Assembly (NCBI GenBank): GCA_001247695.2
Contig: LGRX02027831.1
Location: 1 to 64,000, forward strand
Reading direction: 5' to 3'
Length of the DNA stretch: 64,000 bases
DNA from: Cymbomonas tetramitiformis
Taxonomy: Eukaryota > Chlorophyta > Pyramimonadophyceae > Pyramimonadales > Pyramimonadaceae
Under the pieces are notes generated by a model that did no database searches, had not been told where the DNA came from, and was given only the letters and a program-made list of their open reading frames with translations. Positions 30,394 through 38,370 of the stretch are shown piece by piece. The position numbers were made by a program, and so were the translations under genes. The first letter of the stretch is position 1; every line of letters starts with the position of its first letter.

Positions 30394-31001
30394 TGTCGCG
30401 AACTTATGCACGAAGCGTCCACACAAAGCACAACTCTCTAGCCCTACTACTAGACAGTCTTACCTATTGTCAGCGCTTCCACAACACTAGCTCGGCTTTG
30501 CATATGTTTCCTTATATGACTGCACAGTTAGCTTGCTACTGTAACTATACAAAATCTCAAAATTTTTAATATCTCTTTATCTCTTCTCACAACTTATGCA
30601 AGCTCTTTTTCTCAACATGGAAAAGACTGTTAATTACAGTTCTGACGCTATCGCACAAGGGCAAGTCCACAAATGTATGTCTTTACAAGCAGAAGAATAC
30701 TGTATCTTATAAATTATCTCATAACACTGCTGTTTTCGCGGTCTTAAGCGAGTCCTGGCTATTTTCGGAATCACTGTTACGAAGGCAAAACAAAAATGAG
30801 CGTCTGGCTCACCCTGCTACGCCGCCCTACATATTCTCGCTATCTCCAAACAAGTGTAACACCCATCCGTATTTCCGTATCTCGTCACTGTCATAACTCC
30901 TCGCGCGTATCGTATTGCGCGTGTCATACGTTCGTCACAGAGGCTGCTACAGCAAGTGTCACAACCCGGCTGAGGTACACGATAAGCCGTGGTTTGTGAC
31001 A
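30394..31001 (-). repeat. Gypsy 3' LTR (complete, 608 bp)
   Basis: It runs TGTCGCGAAC...TTTGTGACA on the plus strand. It is composed of a 224-bp segment (30394-30617), a 10-bp spacer and a 374-bp segment (30628-31001) that recurs at 45588-45961. Confidence 0.82.
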
Positions 31002-31003
31002 GC

Positions 31004-31227
31004 TGTCGCGAACTTATGCACGAAGCGTCCACACAAAGCACAACTCTCTAGCCCTACTACTAGACAGTCTTACTTATTGTCAGCGCTTCCACAACACTAG
31101 CTCGGCTTTGCATATGTTTCCTTATATGACTGCACAGTTAGCTTGCTACTGTAACTATACAAAATCTCAAAATTTTTAATATCTCTTTATCTCTTCTCAC
31201 AACTTATGCAAGCTCTTTTTCTCAACA
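31004..31227 (-). repeat. Extra copy of the 224-bp LTR segment
   Basis: It differs from 30394-30617 at a single position and lies between the left LTR and the ORF2 3' end, separated from the LTR by only GC. Its right end abuts a purine run. Confidence 0.9.
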
Positions 31228-31236
31228 TCCCCCATC
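31228..31236 (-). promoter_or_regulatory. Putative polypurine tract of gypsy element
   Basis: The minus strand reads GATGGGGGA directly before the 224-bp copy, 27 nt after the ORF2 stop at 31263. Position and composition fit a plus-strand primer, although it precedes the extra 224-bp copy and not the LTR proper. Confidence 0.55.
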
Positions 31237-31262
31237 TGTAGCTGCCACTGGTAGCACAGACA

Positions 31263-31611
31263 TTAGACAAGAGCTTGCTCAGCATCTTCTGTCGTAACGC
31301 CATCCATTGCGAACTTGCCCATGCTGAAGGTAAACATACCCACTCCAGAAGCTTCTCCTCCTCGCAACATCCTGGCTCTTGTCAAAGGATTGCGAAACAC
31401 CATGACCCACATGCATCTTCTGCCAATAGGTCCATGCTCCAAATGCCCAATCACATGTAAGCGTCCAGCGTGACACAGCTTACGAAAGTATTGTGCCCTG
31501 CTTTCTGTCATATCTGTCATGTAGTGCGATGGCACATGAATACAAGCCACCACTCGGCTGGCCAGTACTGCCAATGGCAACGCAATATCCAGCACTGCGA
31601 ACCAGGGTGAG
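31263..31611 (-). CDS. Frameshifted C-terminus of gypsy Pol (second methyltransferase-like domain)
   Basis: After DAVVTHP in the main frame, homology continues one base away as SPWFAVLDIALPLAV, then CIHVPSHYMTDMTESR and GRRCMWVMVF, ending at 31263. Restoring one lost base near 31610 would give a TSPWF motif, the position of the catalytic N/D/S-P-P-W/F motif of amino-methyltransferases, about 55 residues after the DPWAGTG SAM-binding loop. The frame ends 27 nt before the purine tract, the expected position for a Pol 3' end. Confidence 0.75.
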
Positions 31612-34600
31612 TCACCACCGCGTCACACACCCCATACTTCTCCTTCCAGGCTCGATAATTGCCCGGTTGTAAAGCATTGAGGGCTTCGTGCCACTTCAAC
31701 TGCGGGTTCCAATCATTGTTCATAACCTTCAGGTGAGGCCATTCCAGCGACATAACCTTGCCAATGACACCTGTGCCAGCCCAAGGATCCCATACCTGTG
31801 TGATCTTCTCCCAAGTCACCTCGTGCGCCAAACGTCTGACCTCCTGAGGAACTGTCATCACCAACTCTAAGCCCCAATCCAGTTGACTGGCAATCTTCAC
31901 CTGAGCTCTGCTCAATTGCGTCACATCTCCTCTCTTCTGCACTTCCTCGGGGCTCATGGCCTGCACCGTGGACGTCTTGCGGAGACTTCTCGCGCGAGTG
32001 TGCTGCTCTGCACACTTCCTGCTCAAGATGGTACGATGGCCCTCATGCCAGAATCCTGGCATCACTTCTGTGATCACTCTGCTGAGCTCCTCCTGGTTTC
32101 CCCAGGCCACTCTGTCAGGAAGATCCCCCATGCTCCCTTCTTTTCTGAGCATCTGCCGCGATGTCAGCGCCTGCCATGGGTCTTCACGTCCCGGCCTCAC
32201 TGCACGATGTGGACCCACGTCTGCAGGCAACAATATCACATCTGATCCCAGCTTCTCTCTCAGCTGCAGCTCCATGGCCGCCATCTTGTCGACGATTGAC
32301 GCGCTCACCTCGGCGGCAGCTGCCACCACGGTCCCACCTAAGCACTTGGGACATTGCCAATCCCCTTCAGGTACTCCATCCAGCGCTGGATTCAGACACC
32401 ACGTGTGACAACCACGGTTACAGGTGTCACACAGCAACATGGCTGCCTCCCCATCTGTCCGCATGCACGCCTCACACGCGAGATGCTTGCTGGGGATGGC
32501 TGCACTGCAGTCGTACCGATCTTTCACTTGTAGGTGACATGGTGCAATATTTTGCACTGTGCTCTTCTCCCGCAGCTTCGTGCTGTCCTCCAACACTACC
32601 ACCCCATCTCTTTGCACCTTGACTATCTTTAGGATGGCTGGCTTGGTGGCCACCTCCATGCCCGAGCGCGGTTGTTGTCGTATATATACGAAATCGCCTG
32701 CCTTGAACTGGTGCGGCTTCGGCTCGTAACTGCCACTCCTCCTGTGCTCGTACCGTAAAGTGTCGCGGTGCTGAGCGATCTCCAGGTTGCACCCTGCATG
32801 TACCATGAGCCTCTTCACGATGGCAGCTCGCTGTAACAGATCATCAGCCAGTGTCTTCTCCTCCTGCTTCCCAAAGTCCAACTCGGGTCGAGCACGAAGA
32901 TCCGGTGGCACCGTGGCTTCCTGAGCGAACAGCAAGGTGAATGGCGCCACTCCAGTAGACTGCTGCCTAGCCGCGTTGTAGCTGAGTACGAGTGACCAGA
33001 GCATCTCATCCCACTCGAAGTCCAGGCCCTTGTCGAGGGCCATCTTCTTGAAGCAAAACTTGAGGGTGCGTACCACCCGTTCAGTCAAGCCATTGCTCTC
33101 TGGGGAACTCGGTGAAGTCACTCTTCGGTCAATGAGACACTGCTTGCATAGAGCAGAGAACTCACCTTCAAACTCTGTGCCCCCATCCACCAAACATTCT
33201 GCAGGCGCCCCAAACACGGATAGAACATGATAGCGAAATGCGCTGGCGATGGTGGCGGCCTCCTTATCGGGGATTGGAACACACACGACGAATCGCGTAT
33301 AGTGCTCAATCATGACCAAGACGCGTTGGTTCCCAGCCTTCGTGATGCGTTTCGTAGGCCAAGCTAAATCCAGGGACCAGCGGTACATGAAGGACTTGAT
33401 TTCCAGCGGCGTGAGATTCGCCTCCTCCCGTGCATAGTGCGTCTTCACCCTCTGGCAAGTCTGGCACTGAGTGACCACTGCTTGCACATCCTGTTTCATG
33501 CCTGCCCAGTAATGGCGTTGCCACAACAGGTTCAGTGTCCGCCTGATGCCCCAATGGCCGGTCCTCTCATGGTGCTCACGCACCAACTGAATCCTGTCAC
33601 AGGGCTTGGGCACCAGCAGCTCCTTACCACTGACGGTGACCATGTATAACTCGCCCATGAGCTCGTCCCAACGGTGACGCGCTGCTCTCTTCCTTACCCT
33701 GTGATACTCCTCGTTGGGCACCTCCACTCTTCCTCCTGTCTTGACCCACGCGAGGCATAGCTCGTCCTCGTGTATATCGGGGTATATTTCTCGGAGTGAC
33801 TCCTGGTTGGTTACGCTGGCTAGCATGGCAACCATTCTCGTAGTGTCAGGCAGCTTAGGCAGCCTCATCTCTTTCTCCTTTGTCACCGGTGCCCATTCTG
33901 GGGCTGAGCTCGTCTCTGCTGGCTTGCCTCCAGGTCTTGAAAAGGCCTGCCGGTGACGTGCTTCATAGCCCGCGAGCTTCATGGAGGCCATCTTCCACTG
34001 TCTGCGACGTGGAACAGCGTCGGCGGTGCCTAGCCCCTGTGTACCTTTCTGCCCCTGGCTGCACATGCGTTGCAGTCGTTCTTCCCAGTCCTGATGGCTG
34101 AGGCGTCGCGCGACTTGCTGGGTGTAGCCGCTGGAACTGGTGATCCACTCTGCTAGTTGTGCTCGCACCGGCTCAGCCGTGTCCTCGGAGGTGGCAGCCA
34201 CCTTGGTGGATTTCGCGATAGGGATGGCAACTAGCGTGCCATGCTCCTCCTCCTCACTCTCCTCACTCTTCGGCAGTTTGGTCGTGCTGACCTCGGCAAT
34301 CGCATACAATAGCTCCATTGCTCTTCGATCCATAGCAAGGCCAAGCACTCCTGCCAATTCTTCGTCCTTCATGCCATGCGCCGCGCGCAGCTCACCCGCG
34401 CTGTACCCCATGGCAACTGCCTTCTCGTCCAGGTTAACCTCTCTGGTCTCCCCCACTTCATCATCATCTCCTTTCCTCACCACTGTGCCTGCGCGAGGCG
34501 CGCGAAAAGCACGAGAGTTTTGCGTCGCCAAGATGGTTGGCAATACTCTCATAGGCTCCCCCACAACGTTGGCGGTGTAGTGAGGCTTCCTGTCTCCTGT

Positions 34601-37600
34601 GACAACCCTGCGCGGCTTCCAGCCTCGCTGCAAAATATCGCGCACGTATCTGTCTGGTGGTCTGTCCACCCGCTCCATCACCAGATTGAACTGCTGATTT
34701 TGAAACAGATTGCTCCAATATGCTCGTAGGCGATGCGCGTATGATCCCGCGCGCGCCGCGTCAAAGGACACCGGCTGGCCCACCACTCTGTTGATGATGG
34801 GAAACACCTCCTTCCTGATCTTCGAGTTCTCCCTGTGTGACAACGGAGAAACGTTTTCTAGCACATATGCTGGCGGTCTCTGAGGCTGCAGCTGTTGCAG
34901 CGTGGAGAGGACTCGCACTGCCTGGTAGAACAGTCTGCTGTGCCTGCCCTCCAGACCAGCCAGCTTGCCAGCTGGTGACAGGTCCTGGCATGGATATCCA
35001 CACACCATGACCCACTGTTCTCCACTCAATGCCCCTGCATGTACAAGGTCAATGAGGCTGGTGTCTTCGATGTTGCTGGGCAGTTGCTCCAAGTGGGCTG
35101 CCTCGGCACGAAACAAGTCAGGATGACGGCGGCTGAGCGCCATGCACCTGGCCCTGGCTACCGTCTGGCTGGACTTCGAGATGTCCTGGTAGAGGTACTG
35201 GTTGACCTTAACTCCGCAGCGCAAGAGCATCTCTAGTCCAGCACACAGGCCCCCACACGGCTCGTAGCAGACCACGCCCTCTTCCCTGGCTTCCCGGAAG
35301 AAGCTCTTGTCAATCACTCTCGTGTCGATCTTCTTCGGCACTTTGAGCTTGCCACCCTCCATGGTCTCGTCGCCGTATATCGCCGGTGAGCCCCCGGAAT
35401 GCATACCCCTGATTGGCCGGACCTGGCTGAGGGCATCCCAGGCGACTCGAGTCAACCTGCCCGAGCACCTGGCCACTTCCGGGTGGTCAGTGTCAAACAT
35501 GACCCCCTTGTTACACTCCAGCTCTTCTTGGTAGTGCAAGTCAAACAGTCGATGGACTGCGCTGGTCCCCAGCTGTTCCCTGACCATGTTCTCGCAGTAG
35601 TTGGCCACCTGGGCTTCTGGGCTTACTTCGGGACCAAGTGGTGGCTCCCTGGTCACTTCCAAGCAAATGATGTCTGTGAAGCAGCGCGCTGGCCTCTCGG
35701 CACGCCCCGCTTCCCTGGCTCGGTCCCCTTCACGGTCCAAACGGGCACCAGTCTCGTCTGCGGTGCTGGGCAGTGGGTACCTGGATGGCACATCCGCGTT
35801 CTCATTCTTCGGACCTGGTCGGTACTGGACCGTGAACTCAAACTCCTGGAGGCTGATGGCCCAGCGTAGGTGTTGACCCTGTAGGTCCCCCTTCTCCATG
35901 AGTGTTGTGAGCGGCGAATGGTCGGTAATCAGCGTGAAGTGGATCCCGTGCAGGTACTGTCGTAATGTGCGGATGGCCCACACCACTGCCAGCATCTCAC
36001 CCTGGAAGCTCGCGTACTGTCTCTCGGTCTTCGACAGCGAGCGGCTGATGACCACACAGATGTGCTCTACGCCATTCTCGTCCTTCTGACCCAGCACTGC
36101 GCCAATGCCATGGTTGCTCCAGTCCGTGTAGAGGAAGATGGGCTTGCTGTAATCAATGGGCTTCAAACATCTCCCCGAACATAGGGCGTCCTTCAATGCC
36201 TGCAATGCCTGGTCCTGATCCTTCCCCCAAGCTTCCTTGACATCCAACACTTCCTTTCTGAGCAAGTCGTTCAATGGTCGTGCCATCTCTGAGTAGTTGG
36301 GTCCCATGGGTTCCCCCACCAGACCTTTGTAATAGTTCATGAGTCCAAGGATGGAGCGTACTCCAGTTTTATCCTCGGGCTTGGGCAGCTCTTGGATGGC
36401 CTTGCACTTGATGTCCTGCGCGCCAATGGTGTTATAGCCGATGCGGTAGCCCAAGAAGTCCACCGTGGCTGACCCGAAGGTCGACTTGCCCGAATGCAGG
36501 CGTATCCCTGCATCCCCCAAAGTGCGAAGCACGGCTTCCACATCCTTGATGTGCTGCTCAGCGGTGTCTGAGTATATGCACACGTCATCGACGTACGCCA
36601 CCGTGCAGTGTTGCAGGTGACGTAACTCGTAGTCCATGATCCTGATGAAGGCTGCGGTCGCTCCAGCTGCTCCAAACGGCATGGATGTGTAGCGATAAAG
36701 CTGGTTGCCCCACCAGAACGCTGTCTTGTCCCTGTCCTCCTCAGTGGTCATGGGAATCTGGTGGAACGCCTTGGTCGCGTCCAGGGTAGTCTTGAACTTG
36801 GCCTTGGCCACGCGCTGGTAGAGCTCTTCTGGACGATGTGGTAACGTGTTATCCTTCAGCGACAACCGGTTCGTATTCCGGAGGTCGACGCAGAATCTCG
36901 TCGAGGTCCACTGTCCAGTGTCGTGATCCTTCTTCCCCGCGACCACCACGTTGCTGGCGTGTCTGCAGTGCTGCGAAGCCGGCTCGATGAAGCCATATTC
37001 CAGCAGTTCCTTGCAGTGCAGGTCGATGATCTCCTGCTCTCCCGGGCTGTATTTCCTCGGTCGTTGGTAAGCTACCTTAGTCTCGTCCTTGAAAGGGATG
37101 GCGAAGGTCGCATGTGCCGCGCCCCCATGGTAGCCTTTGATGTCCTGCGGCTTGTTGGCGAAGCAGTAGCTGCACCTCCTTACCACGTTGCGCATCTCCT
37201 CCCAATTCTCCTCGGTGAACTCGGGATGTCCTCCAAAGGTGGCATTGAGCTCGGTGTCCAGCCACGCGGCCTCGTCCTTGGTGACCCTGGTCGTGCCCCC
37301 TGGCTGTAACGTGTCCAGCACCGTGTGCGGAAGCACCTCGTCTCGCTCTGCCACCATAGCCTCCCATCCGGTGTCCCATTGGCGCGAAGACCTCTGGTCT
37401 TCCCAGGCGGTCCTGACAGATCTGGTCGGCGAGCCCGAGCATGATCCCATCGTAAGCACGCCCTGAAACTCCCCAGGGGCCACAGCGGCCACCCAAGCAG
37501 CCACCGCTAGCAGCAGCAAAAGTTTTAAAATTCTGCTGGTACCCACTGGTTTAACTGGAGGGTGAAGGGTCAGTATGCAAGTCAACATCCTCCACCCCCC

Positions 37601-38305
37601 TTGCATACGGCCCAGGCCTCCTCCCGCAGACACGTAGACCACCAGCGCCAAGACCGATGCCACATAGATACAGTGCGCCACCTGGTAGCAAGCGGCTGTG
37701 AACTGCAGGCGCTGCAGTCGGGCAGCAAAGCGCGGCTTCTGCATGCGCCGAGGAACAGCGGCCAGCGTAGCCGGCCCTGCGGCCAAGATCCGCTGGGCGA
37801 CCGCCAGCGCACGACCTATCTGAGTCTCCAGCGTGGCGAACGCGCCACCATCGTAAATCAAGCAGGAGCATGGCAACCCATGGTGGATAACGTGGGCGCC
37901 AACTGTCAAGACGCACCCCAGAGTGCCGACCATGTGCGTGAAGTGCATGGGGAGCATGGCGAGACAGAACCGTAGCAGTGGCACGTACCACAGCCCACGC
38001 CGGGCATGGTGGACCCCAGCTACCTCAAGGGCCCCCTTGGTCAACAGCAGTAGGTGCCTAGCCAGCTCCAACAGCACTCGCAGAGGCGCCTGTTGATGTG
38101 CCCATGGTTCGAGTGGTGCTGTGTGCATGGCCCACAATGCGCGTGCCATGGCTCTGCGGGGCACCCCAGTGTGGAATGCCCAGCAGGCGACGACCCCACC
38201 AAGAAATCTGGATACCTCCATAGCCATCCATACTGCCATTACTGCAAAATGAGGCAGCTGCGGCCAATGCAAGCGCACGAACACCCCCACGAGCAGGAAG
38301 CACAC
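31517..38305 (-). CDS. Gypsy Pol: TM region, RT, RNase H, C5-DNA methyltransferase, integrase, PHD finger, methyltransferase-like domain
   Basis: 2262 codons. Residues 1-290 hold four hydrophobic segments (about 16-45, 108-148, 202-232, 258-280). RT spans about 400-620 with YVDD at 571-574. RNase H spans about 720-845 (Asp728, Glu770, Asp795). The C5-cytosine methyltransferase spans about 1008-1340: motif I EPCGGLCAGLE (1015), PCQ with catalytic Cys1106, ENV at 1150, RLRAYWSN (1192), EKAVAMGYSAGEL (1294). Integrase spans about 1575-1780 with an HHCC finger (H1579, H1584, C1614, C1617) and D1646, D1707, E1742, then an SH3-like region (1865-1924). The PHD finger is C4HC3 (C1944 to C1988). The last domain starts DPWAGTG (2173). 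The true reading shifts frame near 31610. The start shown is a GTG; the frame stays open upstream to 38458. Confidence 0.92.
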   Translation of the reverse strand: MCFLLVGVFVRLHWPQLPHFAVMAVWMAMEVSRFLGGVVACWAFHTGVPRRAMARALWAMHTAPLEPWAHQQAPLRVLLELARHLLLLTKGALEVAGVHHARRGLWYVPLLRFCLAMLPMHFTHMVGTLGCVLTVGAHVIHHGLPCSCLIYDGGAFATLETQIGRALAVAQRILAAGPATLAAVPRRMQKPRFAARLQRLQFTAACYQVAHCIYVASVLALVVYVSAGGGLGRMQGGWRMLTCILTLHPPVKPVGTSRILKLLLLLAVAAWVAAVAPGEFQGVLTMGSCSGSPTRSVRTAWEDQRSSRQWDTGWEAMVAERDEVLPHTVLDTLQPGGTTRVTKDEAAWLDTELNATFGGHPEFTEENWEEMRNVVRRCSYCFANKPQDIKGYHGGAAHATFAIPFKDETKVAYQRPRKYSPGEQEIIDLHCKELLEYGFIEPASQHCRHASNVVVAGKKDHDTGQWTSTRFCVDLRNTNRLSLKDNTLPHRPEELYQRVAKAKFKTTLDATKAFHQIPMTTEEDRDKTAFWWGNQLYRYTSMPFGAAGATAAFIRIMDYELRHLQHCTVAYVDDVCIYSDTAEQHIKDVEAVLRTLGDAGIRLHSGKSTFGSATVDFLGYRIGYNTIGAQDIKCKAIQELPKPEDKTGVRSILGLMNYYKGLVGEPMGPNYSEMARPLNDLLRKEVLDVKEAWGKDQDQALQALKDALCSGRCLKPIDYSKPIFLYTDWSNHGIGAVLGQKDENGVEHICVVISRSLSKTERQYASFQGEMLAVVWAIRTLRQYLHGIHFTLITDHSPLTTLMEKGDLQGQHLRWAISLQEFEFTVQYRPGPKNENADVPSRYPLPSTADETGARLDREGDRAREAGRAERPARCFTDIICLEVTREPPLGPEVSPEAQVANYCENMVREQLGTSAVHRLFDLHYQEELECNKGVMFDTDHPEVARCSGRLTRVAWDALSQVRPIRGMHSGGSPAIYGDETMEGGKLKVPKKIDTRVIDKSFFREAREEGVVCYEPCGGLCAGLEMLLRCGVKVNQYLYQDISKSSQTVARARCMALSRRHPDLFRAEAAHLEQLPSNIEDTSLIDLVHAGALSGEQWVMVCGYPCQDLSPAGKLAGLEGRHSRLFYQAVRVLSTLQQLQPQRPPAYVLENVSPLSHRENSKIRKEVFPIINRVVGQPVSFDAARAGSYAHRLRAYWSNLFQNQQFNLVMERVDRPPDRYVRDILQRGWKPRRVVTGDRKPHYTANVVGEPMRVLPTILATQNSRAFRAPRAGTVVRKGDDDEVGETREVNLDEKAVAMGYSAGELRAAHGMKDEELAGVLGLAMDRRAMELLYAIAEVSTTKLPKSEESEEEEHGTLVAIPIAKSTKVAATSEDTAEPVRAQLAEWITSSSGYTQQVARRLSHQDWEERLQRMCSQGQKGTQGLGTADAVPRRRQWKMASMKLAGYEARHRQAFSRPGGKPAETSSAPEWAPVTKEKEMRLPKLPDTTRMVAMLASVTNQESLREIYPDIHEDELCLAWVKTGGRVEVPNEEYHRVRKRAARHRWDELMGELYMVTVSGKELLVPKPCDRIQLVREHHERTGHWGIRRTLNLLWQRHYWAGMKQDVQAVVTQCQTCQRVKTHYAREEANLTPLEIKSFMYRWSLDLAWPTKRITKAGNQRVLVMIEHYTRFVVCVPIPDKEAATIASAFRYHVLSVFGAPAECLVDGGTEFEGEFSALCKQCLIDRRVTSPSSPESNGLTERVVRTLKFCFKKMALDKGLDFEWDEMLWSLVLSYNAARQQSTGVAPFTLLFAQEATVPPDLRARPELDFGKQEEKTLADDLLQRAAIVKRLMVHAGCNLEIAQHRDTLRYEHRRSGSYEPKPHQFKAGDFVYIRQQPRSGMEVATKPAILKIVKVQRDGVVVLEDSTKLREKSTVQNIAPCHLQVKDRYDCSAAIPSKHLACEACMRTDGEAAMLLCDTCNRGCHTWCLNPALDGVPEGDWQCPKCLGGTVVAAAAEVSASIVDKMAAMELQLREKLGSDVILLPADVGPHRAVRPGREDPWQALTSRQMLRKEGSMGDLPDRVAWGNQEELSRVITEVMPGFWHEGHRTILSRKCAEQHTRARSLRKTSTVQAMSPEEVQKRGDVTQLSRAQVKIASQLDWGLELVMTVPQEVRRLAHEVTWEKITQVWDPWAGTGVIGKVMSLEWPHLKVMNNDWNPQLKWHEALNALQPGNYRAWKEKYGVCDAVVTHPGSQCWILRCHWQYWPAEWWLVFMCHRTT

Positions 38306-38370
38306 CTGAGTGCGCTTCGCCCGCCTATCATTGGCGGGCTGCGTGCCCGGCTTTTCGCCGGGGCTGCTTC

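Noticed and set aside
30628..31001. Reading the 374-bp repeat alone as the complete gypsy LTR
   Set aside because: No target duplication, primer site or purine tract abuts it. Including the 224-bp segment gives matching TGTC/GACA ends and an AACC duplication.
37562..37975. Plus-strand ORFs over the gypsy Pol, and similar ones at 38310-39471, 42371-43054 and 43702-44697
   Set aside because: They are antisense shadows of two long GC-rich coding frames with unmistakable domains on the minus strand.
37460..38305. Envelope-like gene in the gypsy element
   Set aside because: The hydrophobic segments are multi-pass and lie before RT, not after integrase; no signal-peptide/fusion-type layout is present.
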